Below, one piece after another: positions 34,737 to 48,076 of a stretch of 64,000 nucleotides of DNA. Under the pieces are notes generated by a model that was not told where the DNA came from, ran no database searches, and saw only the letters and a program-made list of their open reading frames with translations. Origin of the DNA: Owenia fusiformis (lineage: Eukaryota; Annelida; Polychaeta; Sabellida; Oweniidae); NCBI GenBank assembly GCA_903813345.2, contig CAIIXF020000001.1:28261915-28325914 (forward strand). Direction: 5' to 3'. The first letter of the stretch is position 1. Each line of letters opens with the position of its first letter. Position numbers and translations under genes: made by a program.

Positions 34737-37700
34737 ATTGACACTGTCATCTCTAATGTAAAGGTCAACTACATATGCCATTAACTCATTTTAGTAAACC
34801 ATGGCAACTTGTCATTTTCCTCAATCAGATCATCTTATGTTTGCAAGACAGAAAGGTGTGATGAGTATAGGAATGCTGTTGACTGATCATGTGTTAAATT
34901 TCTCCTTTAAGATTGAGCAGTTGTTACTTACAACGCTTGAATAAGTCTTCAAAAACCTTTAACTAAAAATATTTGAACATGAAAAAAACTAGTTGATGCT
35001 TGTGGTTTCCTTAATTCTTTTGTAAACACTATGTCAAATGTTTAAAGGGGTACACCTGAAAATCAAGAGGAGGGGGGGTAAGCATTTCCACTAATTTTGG
35101 GCCCAATTTCTAAAAAAAGGCCCAATTTTAAAACATAATACCCAGTTACCAAAATTGCCACGTTTTTATGGGGAGAAGCAGATTTTGGCACATAAACAAT
35201 TTTTGAGTCTTAATTTTTTTTGGCGGGGGGTGTGGCTACCAAAGCTCAATATCCACCACTGGCATAACATAAGAACTTACAAACAGTTAAAGGATGGTAA
35301 TGAAGAACATCTCCTTACTCTTAATGATATGCTCAGTATGACCAATCTGGTTAATACAGGAAACTTTCACATATGCGCCTACTTATATCATTCATATACT
35401 TCCCCTAACTACGGAAACCCTGTAGAAATATTTGCACAAATGACCATTGGTCAGTTGTAAATAAGAGTTCAAATTAGCGCTGAGACAATTTGTAAAAATC
35501 TAAAAATGAAGAGAACTATTGATGGTACTCTCTACAGAGCAATGTATATTGTTGAAATTGGTATTGCTTGGCTAGTTTAATTTTGTCTTCTGTACGGTTA
35601 CCATAGAGATGCTAACCCTTTCATGCTGTAATACCCAGAATATAAAAGTCAATTTAGGAGATAACAGATTAGACTTGATCAAATCAAGATAGCTTAGAAT
35701 GCACAAGCCGGTTAAAGACTTGCTCCACATATAATGTGATGTTTGAATTCATATTGTCTAAAGTTCTATACCGATCATGTTATCACTGTCAATCTTAAAT
35801 AATATCTTCAAATGATAAGTTTTATATCAAATATCATATGCTTACTTATCTGAAGATTTTTTCACCAGACGTAATTGGATTCAGTGAGAATTAAGTTTGA
35901 CGTCATATGCTGTTTACTATGAATATATAAATGGATTTTGTCCTTCGTTCTCATTATAAAGACTCTGCCATCTTATATCATTGTAAAGTAAATTTTCATA
36001 TCTAAATAATATTTTTCATTTTTAGTTGTCAACTAATATCAGAAATGTTGTCATGTATTGTCAGTTATTGTAAGTTTCATATTATTTATATTTTAATCTT
36101 TTAAAAGAATAAATCATCTTCGATATTTGTTGATTACATGCGGAAAAATACTGTCTGATGGCAAATAATATTAAATGAAACAGTACACTTAGCACAATGA
36201 ATGCATATTTTGATTTATGGCGAAACCTCTGTAATTGTGTCAGGCTAGAATTTATAAACCTACAAAAATGAAGACATTTATCAATGTCTATTTAACATAG
36301 TGCATAAATTCATTTGCAATTTAGATACGCCAATTTGTATTCATATTCTTGGATCTTGTATTTGGAGTACAGCAGAGTCTCTAATTGAATGACTTGATTT
36401 AAAAGTCAGATTTTGATTTCCGGAATTCTGACAAATTCATTGGTACCAGCAACTCTATATTTTAGTGTTCAGCTTTCTGAATATCTTTTCTATACTGCCG
36501 GTCCTTTACATGAAAGGGACAAAGATAAATAGGTTCTAGAATAGCCATTCAACCAATGATGTCATAACTTCTCATTATGTTTTCATGGGTGTACATGCAT
36601 GTATTTCAGAATCGATGATAAAGGATCTTCCTTAATCCATCAGTGTTATCTCCACGTTTCTTGGCTGAGGTTATTGCCATGGTTACATGAGAAGCACTTT
36701 TTGTGAACTGCTGTTAGTGTTCAGTGATCGGTGTTTTCGATGGATGAATGATTTTAGTTCAATTACTTTGGAATACAGCTGCTGAGGCATTTGAAGTTAT
36801 AATTCATTTTCCTCAAAATTAAGTTTGTGTCATAATAATCTTGAGACTATGAATATATTCAAAGAAATTGCAGCTGTGTACCACAGTGCTACTAACTTCA
36901 ATTGTAGCTACGTTTACTGTATTAATGTATGTATTAATGCATGTTATATTTGTACTTATGGACTAGTGGTACTATGGCATCCATCCATCCATCGGTCTAT
37001 CTGTCTGTCGGTCTGTCTATCCATGTGACCATCCTTCAAAAAGTTTTGGACAAATCAAAACTGGGCATTGTCTGAACTAATGCTCATATTCATTTCATAG
37101 GGGTTCACATTGGTCATTTACATGTCCATTGGTACCAACTTTTGCCTTGTGGAGAAATATCACATCCTTTCTCGTGTTTACAAATAAGATTGATAATAAG
37201 ATATAGTATAATGCAATAGTCAAGAACCTCTGGTAGTCTATTTCAGTGAGCTTTACACTGTATAAGTTGTTTTTGTGGAAAAAATGCCTAACTAAACAAT
37301 TGAAACCCATGATTTTTCTTATGTGGGGGCAAAATTCTCATTTTCACAATTCCGACAAAAATTGGTCAAAATATGCTGATTTTTCATGATTTTTCTTATT
37401 TTCAAATGGGTGCAAATGGATTTTCAGGTGGGTGCAAGCCTATTTTCAAAATCTCAGGTGGGTGCTGCGCCCACTTGCTTTAATGCTGGGGAGATCACTG
37501 ATATATGTATACAAGTACATGTAGTTTCAGCCTCGCCATGAAAACTGTTGGTAAGTATATGAAAGGGCGCAGATGAGAAAAAATTCCCATTAGGCAACAC
37601 AAAGTAATTTGTGGTTTTCATTTAGTATTAATAGTTAATTTACGAGAAGAAATTTATTTAGAAAATAAAATAAAGTTCTCTTGTGTTTCAAGATTATATG

Positions 37701-38956
37701 ATTTTTCTTCAGTAGTAGATGTCTGGATTATATGAGTCACACAAGAAAAGTTTCATAGGTTTTTACGTATTCTAAAGAGACGATTGTGAATTATGAGCTG
37801 TACTAATGTCATCATATATCACAGTTACATAGTCAAAGACAACTTTCAGCCTGCTTTAAGAGAGAACAAATCTATGCAAATTGAGCTGAATGAAGTATTT
37901 AGTATGTGCTGTGCATTGGGCCTGTATAATTCTGTAATTTCTTAAACATTTTTCATTTCTAAACTGATGATTCTTCTAAATCAAGCTTAGATTAATAGGG
38001 TGAATTATCCAAATTGTGATTTGATATGTTTTCAAATGTTTACTGGGTGATATATAGCAAGTTTTATACCTTCAACTGATTTGTAAGTCTATAATAAGAC
38101 CATTAATTGATATAATGGGGATGCCATACCCTTTTATGGGATATTTTTTCACTTTTTGTTGGTTGAATTATTTGTCCTCGTTCTTAAAGAGAACCTTGCA
38201 TTTTATTCTGTATTGAGTTCTAAATGATGGAGTACCAATTACTAAAGACAACATAAAGTTCACAACCAAAAATTCAGATTAGAACATGAAAGGAAAACAT
38301 TATTAACCTTTTCCAGTGTTCAATATTGTCTTAGTGAATATGTCTAGAACTTATTAACCTTTGCTTTTTCTGAGAGTCTCAACAATCTGTCCTCGGAGGA
38401 TAAAACATAATTACAAGAGAAAATATAATTACTTTAAGCCTATAGTTATGCAGATAAAAAACACTATGCATGATATTTTCTATTTATTCAACATTTCGCC
38501 AGAATGAATTTTGACAGAAACAAATTTACGGGTTTTTTCTTATCGGCATGTGGAAATTAACATCAAAAATAGGGAAATTATTCTTGTTTCAAGCCTTTGG
38601 AACATGAAAATGTCTCGTTAACACATGAATTCTGATACATTTTCTTGTCAAAATTAAATTTTTCTCATCAATTCTTAATCAAGAGATAGGAGTGTGATTG
38701 CCACTTTGTTGATGAACTTGGACATATTGATTAGCTTCCTCTCTCAATATAGTTTATACTTACCCTTCAGGTCATTTGACGCATTATGCTACACTTCTCC
38801 CCACTTTGGATAATAGTTTGTCCATAAACATAATCATATAAAAACTCAAATTACTCCGAGGCTATTGCATCAGATTATTTTAATGTGGCCATAAATTATA
38901 AATCTTTGTTGATATATTACTACTGCTGTTTTCATGGTAACATGTTAATGACTTTT
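34737..38956. other. No gene seen
   Basis: At 35045-35240 a G-run and 'GGCCCAATTTYTAAAA' repeats suggest an element end. At 36980-37025 there is an imperfect (ATCC)n/(GTCT)n microsatellite. At 37320-37495 the words GGTGGGTGC and TGCTGCGCCCACTTGC, with the end CTGGGGAGATCACTGAT, look like one end of another interspersed element; the partner end was not found. Confidence 0.5.
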
Positions 38957-39170
38957 TATTTTACATCAAGATATAAATCCATTTTGGAAAATGGTATTTA
39001 GTCGCAGGGTTCACATGCATATATATAGGGCTTATATAGAGACTCTTAAAAAACTCAGTGCATATTTTATATCAAGATATAATTCAATTTTCGAAAATGG
39101 TATTTAGTTGCAGGGTTCACACGCATATATATAGGGCTTATATATAGGCTCTTAAAAAACTCAGTGCATT
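38957..39170 (+). repeat. 106-bp tandem duplication
   Basis: Two adjacent copies contain ATCAAGATATAA, GAAAATGGTATTTAGT, GCAGGGTTCACA, GCATATATATAGGGCTTATA and CTCTTAAAAAACTCAGTGCA. They differ at a handful of positions. Confidence 0.9.
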
Positions 39171-39235
39171 AATGCAATACTTAGGTCACAGGGATAGATT
39201 TTCACACTTTATAACAGTGCTATATTGTCCTCTTC

Positions 39236-39574
39236 TTATGCTGATGGGCGTATGCATGTGGTGCTGTTGTGTGTATGCATGTGGTGCTGATGGACATATG
39301 CATGTGGTGCTGATGGCCGTATGCATGTGGTGCTGATAGGCGTATGTATATGGTGCTGATGGGTATATGCATGTGGTGCTGATGGGTGTATGCATGTGGT
39401 GCTGATGGGTGTATGCATGTGGTGCTGATGGGTATATGCATGTGGTGCTGATGGGTGTATGCATGTGGTGCTTATGGGTGTATGTATGTGGTGCTGATGG
39501 GCATATGCATGTGGTGCTGATGGGTGTATGCATGTGGTACTGATGGGTGTATGCATGTGGTGCTGATGGGCATT
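39236..39574 (+). repeat. 21-bp minisatellite, about 16 copies
   Basis: The unit is GTATGCATGTGGTGCTGATG-G. Being a multiple of three, it leaves all minus-strand frames open as HAYTHQH/ISTTCIHPSAP repeats of up to ~160 codons. The translated protein has no start context or conserved flanks, so I treat it as non-coding. Confidence 0.95.
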
Positions 39575-40070
39575 CTACCCACACCTTGAATTTTCCTTCT
39601 AAAATGTATGCACATATACATATATATCTGTAAATCTGTTGAGTTGATTCATTGCAGATCATTAATTTCATTCAAACTATTAATACATGAAAAATAAGCC
39701 CCATGAGGCAGTTATAGCCAATACAACATGCTTTTAGCATATCTAATCTGTTTTGATAGGGTACAGGCCCTAGCTAGAGGGTATGAATCTGGGCAGAAAG
39801 GTCACTAAGATGCCACATAAATCTTGTCATCAAAATTCTCCTGACCTGGCCAAAAATTCTTTCGAAATCATGTAGCTTTCACCGTTTTGAGCACATTTGA
39901 TTGACTTTTGACCAAAATTGTCTGTGGACTCTCTATTGCAAAAGCTGGCGATGTATGTGTTTAATTGTTCATAATGTGGTTATTGAATATAAGAAAAATA
40001 GAAACAACATAACAGTAGGCACCCAATTCACTTATCATCATTTCCAAGATATTTTCCACTGAAATATGGG

Positions 40071-40156
40071 TATACATTGTGTTTCATAATTACTGTTCCC
40101 CATGCCAGCCCACAATCTATAGGATTGGTGGTGGATTCTCATATTGAAACACCCTG
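40071..40156. mobile_element. Possible small mariner-type MITE
   Basis: TACATTGTGTTTCATAAT on the left and CATATTGAAACACCCTGTA on the right are loosely inverted. ACCCTGTA/TACAGGGTGT is a common Tc1/mariner terminus. The left end is diverged. Confidence 0.35.
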
Positions 40157-40654
40157 TACAAGATGATTACAGAATACCAAATCTTCAAGGGGAATTTCAC
40201 AGATTGCGCGGCATGGCATATCTTGATTGTATGCAGGGTTCATGTAATAATAGGATTAAGATTGAACTTGTACTTTATATGTGATATAATGACCCCCAGG
40301 GATAAATGCCCCATCTCAATTATTCTTTTCCGGGAACCTAATTATTATAACTTTTATACTTAATGGGGCAGGTTAATTCTTTAAAGTTCAACATGTTCAA
40401 TGTTCATGTACACGTTTTCTTAAAAACACGAAACTTAACCTCCCTATGAACAGATGTATAAAACTACAGACTCCTAAGTAGAATACATGTTTGATTTATT
40501 AGTTTTCATTTATATTTGAAATGGATTTATTTGTACTTCCAGATGTCCTACTTTACTACAGTTTCAAAAGGATGTTTCTCAGTCTTGCAGATCAATATTT
40601 AAGTACTTTTAAGTACTGAAAATCAGTGGATGCTGATTTAGAAAAGATACTGTA

Positions 40655-40915
40655 CATCCAAGGAAACTGAACACTGAATGGGCAAAGGAATTGAACACAG
40701 AATACTTAAGGAAACTGAACACTGAATGTCCAAAGAAACTGAACACTGATTGAGTAAAGAAACTGATCACCATATGTGTTTAAGAAACTGAACACTGGGT
40801 GTGCAAAGACATTAATCACTGAATGTGTGAAGAAACCGAACACTGAATTTGTAAAGAAACTGAACACTGAATATGATGTAAAGAAACTGAACACTGAATG
40901 TGTAAAGAAACTATA
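40655..40915 (+). repeat. ~24-bp minisatellite ('AAAGAAACTGAACACTGAAT')
   Basis: About ten units of GAAACTGAACACTGAATGTG-TAAA with point changes and small length changes (24-27 bases). A minus-strand open frame of 8-residue FSFFTHSV repeats is a by-product. Confidence 0.9.
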
Positions 40916-43429
40916 TGCAAGGAAATAACAAGTTGGTTAAGCTGGAAGGACCAGGCCTCTCACTTTAGCACGAGTTTTTAAGGTGGTTTACCAAATGCAT
41001 TGTGTAGAATTGAGTGCAGATCATTGTGAACATTCAAACAAACCATCCCCTATTTTTCTGTTTAACAATAGATCTAGAAATTATTTTCTATACACATATG
41101 TAAAACTGAAATATAGCATTGTCTAGATATAAAAAATAAATTGCAGTCAGACATTGAAAACCATGTCAAGGCAAAGAATCTATAAAAAAACACAATAAAT
41201 ATGAGTTTGAGGCAAAATACAATATTATTGTTATTAATAACGTTTTGTGTTTTTAAGTAAAATTTTCCATTGGAAATGACATTGTAAGTTATCTTTTCCA
41301 AGTGTGTATTTAACAAAGTAACAAGCTGATGCACTCTATCTCAAAATGTCTTGACTGATTTATGAGCCAAAAAGGAAAAGGATGACACAAGATAGAGGCC
41401 TGGTATATGTCCCTTGGCTATAGATCACATTTAATAAAATATTAAGCAAATAAAGCCAGACTTGGTATTGATTTGTCTTTGAGAATCAATTCTTCACTTC
41501 GAAGAAACTGGTTCCATTAAGGAAGCTCTGAAACTAAATACCACTGCCAATAAACTTTAATTGAGTTGTAAGAGGTTTTCGGCATGAACTCCATTCAAAA
41601 GATCCTATGATGTGCTTTACTTAACTTCTATACCAGGGCCAAGTGGTGTGATGAAACACTTAAAATATATAATGGGAAGCTCATTTTGTTCAGTTCAGAT
41701 TTTCATCATATTATCTTAGATACTTGAGTCTTTTCTTTTGAGCTTTTAAGGGCCAGATTTATGTGTTTTATTGGTAAATGATCCCATGTTCTTAGTTTAT
41801 CTATTAGTCCTAAAATCAATCAATTTTTGGGTAATTTGCTTTCTGCAGTATGAATACCAGCTACCCTCAATGTCAGAGCCTAATAAAGATGAATCTCTCA
41901 TATAGTCTCTTTAAAAAGCAAAATCAATTTATCGGAAAGGGTAATACATACTGATAATATGTACTATGCAAAACAGTCCATGTATATGCAAATCATGGTA
42001 CTATATATGTAACCACCATGAAGGCATCTGTAACAGTTGTTACAATTTTACATTAATTGTTACAGATGGTTACATTTTGCCATATTAATGCCTAGTTTGG
42101 AAATATTTTGGAAATCCTGATGTTCAACCAGGCTAAAATGGATGAGGATTATGCAATGTGATGGGTGCTTTGGATATAGGATTTATCCAGAAGGATATAT
42201 GTCGAGTACATTTCCTAAAGAGTAAATCTTATATCCAAAACAATTAAATCATGTCAATGATTAATACATTCATAAAATCCGAAGAAAGTTGTTTTTACAA
42301 AGTAGACAAATCTGCTATAAACAACAAATATACCTCCATGGATTGCCAGTGTTGATAATAGGAAATAAACATATTTCCCATCTCTGGTAGATATTATTTT
42401 TACATCCACCTGTCATTTCCCTGAAAACCAGACAAATATGGAATGATGATCGAAATGCACTTGATGGTCTAGCTCTGTAAATACTGAATAGTTATCTATG
42501 AAGAATTAGCCAAAAGGAAAACACCAACAATGATGATGATGATAAATGGGATGAGGGCTTCAATGTTTGGTTTAGGAATTACCTGCCTTGAAAAATGTAA
42601 GGTAACTGACCTTGTATTGGGATAATCAGCTGTCAGCACATAGTAACAAGTTATTCATATTATTTGGAGCTGTACAGGGTGAGCTGCCAAATAGAAGTTG
42701 GAAGAAAAGATGAACTTACATAGTGTAAATTCTTGAAAACAAATAAATTAGACATCTACTTTTAAAAGACATTAACACATAAGATATTAATGCCTATGTA
42801 TATCTGTTTCCCTGAAAAGGAACATGAATATTTTATTTTAAAACTTCTATAAAACGTATGACAAGAGATGATATGATTCAAAAAAGTACTGAAATTTTAA
42901 AAATGCTTTATCTCTGATTCTGCCTTCTATCTGATATGTTTTAACATTTAAAGAGCAATTTTTAACTCTCTAAAAATTGACCAGAAGGATAAATCCTGTA
43001 TCCCCATATCATTGATATATCCCATATTTATTCATGGAGTGAAAAAGTTCCTAAAGCTGAACGCATAACTTTGTCTCCTGTAGTTGAGAAGAGAAAATAA
43101 TAAAACTTAATATCCCACCCCTTGGTTATATTGTATAACACCCTGGGGTTAAAATCCCTTAATTGTATTTAGTATGGGATAAAAAGATCCATTATTGTCT
43201 TTAAAAGGTTTCTGTATATTTAGTCAAACTATTTTGATATAAATAACAGGTTATATTGGACCATTAAAAATGGACCCGTAATCTAGGAGAAATAAAATAT
43301 TATATCACATAAGGGCACAATAATAAAAACAGAATTATTTTGCAAGAAACTGTAGGTTGCTTAATAAAATCAGACATAAACTTAAGCCATTTATGTCGAT
43401 ACAAATTGTGTTCGGCAGATTTCTTCTTT
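40916..43429. other. No gene seen apart from repeat copy 7
   Basis: AT-rich sequence. A short (GAT)n run lies at 42527-42543. No coding or regulatory signal that I can defend. Confidence 0.5.
42009..42101 (+). repeat. Dispersed repeat, copy 7 (rearranged)
   Basis: ATGTAACCACCATGAAGG, GCATCTGTAAC, a short internal inversion giving TTGTTACAGATGGTTACA, and the tail CATATTAATGCCTAGTTT. The core is folded back on itself compared with other copies. Confidence 0.5.
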
Positions 43430-43985
43430 TATCTCCATTGAATTTGAATATGTGGATCGTCATACTTTTCGCTTATTCAATAATAAGTATATACTCTTTT
43501 TCAATAATTATGTGGATCTTCATTTTACTTTTTCTTCTTCCACAACTATGTGTGTTTTCATACCACTTTTTGCTTATTCAATAATTATATAGGTCATTAT
43601 CCCATTTTTCACTTATTATTCAATAATTTTATGGGTCTTTATTCCAGTTTTTCTTGGTTGACAACAGTAGGTTCAGAGGTTGTTATTGCACATTTCACTT
43701 ATTCAAAAATTTTGTGGGTCGTTATTTCACTTTTTCTTGTTCTTGCTTGATAACTACAATAGGTTGTCATTGCACTTTCACTTACTAGTATTCAATAATT
43801 ATGTAGGCCATTATTCCGTTTTATTTAGGTTGCTATTCCACTTTTCTCTTATTCAACAACATGTACTAGGTTGTTATTCCACTTTTTGCTAATTCAATGA
43901 TATGTGGGTCATCATTCCATTTTTATAGAAGTCATTTTTTGTACTTTTCTTTTATTCAGCAATTATGCATGTCATCATAGGGCCT
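43430..43985 (+). repeat. Degenerate pyrimidine-rich array ('TTATTCAATAATTATGTRGG')
   Basis: TTATTCAATAATTATG and GGTCATTATTCCACTTTTTC recur about ten times with uneven spacing of roughly 45-65 bases. Hydrophobic open frames across it (poly-Phe/Leu) are artefacts of the T-rich sequence. Confidence 0.75.
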
Positions 43986-44175
43986 TTCACTTTTATTAAA
44001 CATTTATCAAATGCACTTTGTATGTATCTTTGGTCAGGTAATAAAATATATTTAATTCAAAGCTTATTATTTTATCATGATGTCTAAAGATAGTACATGT
44101 GTAATAATACATATGAATATGAAATCACCGACAAAACCCAAAATATTTACTATTGTCTTTTGCTTTATGTGGATG

Positions 44176-44340
44176 TAAAGTAGAGCCTGCGAAATGGAAC
44201 ACCTCACAAGTGGAACAGTGTTTTTAAAGTCCCCTGGCCTATCTACTCCATGCTAACAAACCTCTGTAAGTGGAACACCTCCCAAGTGGAACACTTTTTT
44301 TGTGATCCTGAGGATATTCCACTTACACAGGTTCTACTGA
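44176..44340. mobile_element. CAGTAAAAC-type MITE, copy 4
   Basis: GTAAAGTAGAGCCTGCGAAA, TGGAACACCTCACAAGTGGA and the right part ATTCCACTTACACAGGTTCT-ACTGA. The termini are diverged (GTAGAGCC against GGTTCTAC). Confidence 0.55.
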
Positions 44341-45889
44341 ATTAAAAGCGAATGATCTATTTGATATGTGTTTTCATTTCCAGAAGTATATAAAAAAGTC
44401 AACATCCTTGAATTGCTATGAATCATGGAGTTACCTTTCTGAATATGATCACAATAGATGTACCGTTTCATCCTGTTAGCTTCTAATTATGACTTCTAAT
44501 TGTAAGACAGAGGCTGATATGCTAAGTTGACTTAATCTGATAGCAATCTCAATGACATCTTATTATGCATTTCTCCTATCATTTAGGTTAAAATAATATT
44601 AAGAAATTAAAACAGTATCCTGCATATTATGTGTAATCAATCTGGCTTAGCTTGACAGAATTCAGCAGACATTTAAAGGTAGAGTCAGAGAAAAAGAGCA
44701 ACTTTTGCATCAGTTTTGAATTTTAGAATATTTTTGGCTTATTTCATTCTTTTTTTGTCATGTGATATTTTGCAACAAATTAAAGACTTTATAATAGTAT
44801 ACCCCTCTAATCAGAGTATATCTATTTCTGTTCCTAGTTTTCAAAAATGAAATTTCTTCTATGGATGCAAATTTCATGGCCATTTTTGTTTTCATTTATG
44901 AAATAAAATATCCAAATAAGGAATTAACGACCTATGTTTTTTTCTTAATATTAAATGAGCCTAATTCTGTCCTATAATGAATTTAAATGACAAGGTTGAA
45001 TTTCATTAACAGTTATTCAGTTTACAGTTGCTGTTGTATCTTGATTCGCCATCCATGTTGCCGACATTCAAGAAAATACAAAATTTGAGTCATCTCATTC
45101 TATTATCGCATAAATTATCTGTATGAGATTTCAAGGAGCGTGTCACGAATGTGTCACAAATCGTCATCATTATTACACATTTTTATCATTAACAGATTTT
45201 TTCTTTTATTATAAATATTAACGCTAAATGCAACATTATACAAGTGTTGTATTGACCGTGAAAATGTTATTCAGAGAGATGATTTGTATTCTTTGAATTT
45301 CATTATACCGTTTGTTTGGCATTGATCAAGACAGCTGCCAGATTGAAAATCTATGAAAAAAATCTGACACAAACGTACATGTATTGTTTTGATATATCCG
45401 GACTAAGTAGACCAAGCATCATGCGTGTCAGGTGAGCATGTATTTTTCAAAACAGGTGGTATTGTTAAAATACCAAAATCAATTAATTATTTAATGATAT
45501 ATCATTATCTCTTTTTGTTTTGTTTTTTGACAACAATGATGTCAGATATGTCACCTTGACCAAAACGATGAATAGATTTATTTTAAATGAACTTGAATAA
45601 TTCATTTAATTACGTGAGTCAGTTAATATCTTTAGATTTGGCAGGGTGTTAAAACTATTGAATCATAAATTCAATCCAAATATAATTGGTAAATGTCGCG
45701 ATGACTTTCATGATGTGATTCAATTGTACTGTATTCTCTCTGAATCACATCTTTGAAACTATAGAAACAAAATGTAAAAATCAAATGACATTCTCATGCA
45801 CATTTGTAGTAATTCGTTGTTATTTAGATATTATATTTTGTGCTAAATTGTAGTCATTAAATCATCATTACTTGTCAAAAAAACTTGTT

Positions 45890-45903
45890 GTTGCCATAGC
45901 AAC
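45890..45903. promoter_or_regulatory. RFX-type X-box palindrome
   Basis: GTTGCCATAGCAAC is two inverted RFX half-sites (GTTGCC and GCAAC) around AT, matching the X-box recognised by RFX/DAF-19 factors of ciliary genes. It is isolated, with no transcript start visible nearby, so a function is unproven. A weaker ATTGCCATGGTTAC is at 36673. Confidence 0.4.
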
Positions 45904-48050
45904 ATAGGCCTCTAGCGCCTTCAAATTACGATATCTCTCTGAGTTATTACCGTCACACTTGTGACTTGGATTTAAATTTATCGCACTGTCTGAGAAAAAC
46001 GGAACAAAATTACAATATTTTTCTTGTGACCTTTACTACGTTAACTGGTATGTCCTCTGAGATAAGCAGAACTTAAGAATTCAGTCTTTGTATTCTCCCT
46101 TAGTTTGATGTATTGATCATTTGCATGATGGATTCAGATTAAACATAGTCCGGAGCAATGAATTATATCTAGTCCATATTGTATATCCCCAACTCCTCTG
46201 CTTAATGGAGGAAATGTACTGTATGTGGGCAGATCATCTCGACTCTATGAGTTGCAGTGGGATTCCATTTTCTATGACTTTATAGAGCATTTTTATAGAT
46301 TTGAAATGCTAAAACAGAAATAATTGATTTAGTGGGTTTGAATATAGACACTGTCACATTTTGATACAAAAACAATGTGATGAAATGTATTTTCCCAGTG
46401 AAGTTCATGATAGAAGATCATAAAACTATAATTGATGATGAAGGACCATCAAAGCAATACATTTATCCTGTTATCAGTGCATGTATTAAAAATAACAGAG
46501 CATAAATCGAAGTGAATTTCTCATCAATTTGACAGGCGTGTGACAAGAAATGTTGCAATGTTGTATGCATACAAATCATTGAGTTGTTTTGCAGAATAAG
46601 AAGTCGAGAATGAAGGGGGATTCAAAAATAGGAATCCGGGGGGTTGAGGGAGGAGAAATTGAAATGATATCTTTTATATCCCCTTTGACATCTGCAAAGA
46701 ATTGAAGAATATTTCTTTGGTTGTGACCATTTAGAAAGTAATAAACATTTGCTCAAGAGTAAATGCCTATGAATTGTTATTGCAAGAAAACTACTTTTAC
46801 ATTTTTTGTTGAAGGATGTGAAATCAAGTGTGTAAAGATGGAGGAAAATCTAAAGGCCTTCCTATTTTTACTTGAATCTGAAAATTATTCTTTGATAAAT
46901 TTTTATCTTCTATGGGAACATGTTGATCCAAAAAAGTATGTTATCCTTCAAATTGTGGTTGCTCATTATCTTTTTATTATTATCTTTATTATCATCATTG
47001 TAAGCCTGTATAGCTACCCTACGTGCAGAGTCTAGTTAAACTACAGATGAATCTCTCTTTTAAGAAGTGAAGTCAAACGAATGCTAAGGGTACTGTATAG
47101 CCAAATCCTATAATAGCAATATATTTTTAAATATTTCATGACATTAATACAAAATATTATCTGAATCAAACTAATTCTTAGATTAGAATAGTGTCATGGT
47201 AATATTCTTACATTTGTATACTTCAGTATTAATGAAATAATTGATTTTTAATGACCTACTGTAATTAAGATGTAGATGTATAAATGTACAAATATATTTT
47301 TAGAATACCACAGACTTTCCATAAGTCTGTTTTTATACATGTCACTCTTACCACTCTTATTTGAGATGAAAATATCGTTACATGTCACCATACAGTCTTT
47401 TCCAGGGGCTGCTGAATAACCCGTAAAATAGACACGATGAAGTCATGAATGATTGATTATCTAACCCATTTTATACACAGTATTAGACATAAACTCAATA
47501 CTATTTCAGATAGTATAGTTTCTTAATATAGCTATAGACATACTATTTTTCCTATATAATCCCCAGTTAATTGGACAGATCACTGGTAATATTTTGTTAT
47601 TCTTTAATTATTGCTTGAGGAGTAGGAAATCATTTTTCCGGAGTAGTTAATAATATTAAGAATATCAGTTTTTTATACTACGAACATTGACTATGTATCA
47701 CATGCTCACAGTGCATAGTCAATTTTTATTAAAACCCTTATAAAGTTATTCAGCCAAGGATATGTCAGAAGTTATTGTCTTTAAATATTTATTAGCTATG
47801 TTTTCTTGTGTTATCTTGCTTGATAAGCAGATAATAAAGCTGATTCTGTCTCTTCTTTACTTTATGACTCTGCATTAATAGATATATTATTTGATAAAAA
47901 TGGATTTCTTATTTTAAAAAAGTTAAGCAGACCAAAAAAACGGAGCAGTATTTTTGGACTTAAAATTGTTATAAGTATAACTACAAGAAAAATTATTTAT
48001 CATTTGAAGCCTAAATTGGAAAAGATTATGGTGCTATCGCTGAACCATCA

Positions 48051-48076
48051 AATATCACTTTTCAAAAAGTGATATT
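48051..48076. other. Perfect 12-bp hairpin
   Basis: AATATCACTTTT and AAAAGTGATATT are separated by CA. Outer bases (AACCAT/ATGGTT) extend the pairing with mismatches to about 22 bp. This may be the core of a small inverted-repeat element. A second inverted pair, TGGTTTTGAAAAATAT and ATATTTTTCCAAAACCA, frames 48196-48276. Confidence 0.6.

Noticed and set aside
34461-34781. Overlapping open frames on both strands
   Set aside because: They coincide with the GC-richer 192-bp MITE; no family resemblance and both strands are equally open.
39186-39671. 161-codon minus-strand frame of HAYTHQH repeats
   Set aside because: Pure translation of a 21-bp minisatellite in several frames at once; flanks are AT-rich noise.
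46763-47035. 90-codon frame with a hydrophobic end, a possible small membrane protein
   Set aside because: Length is within chance for this AT content; the hydrophobic part is an ATT/TTT run, and no splice sites or conserved residues support it.
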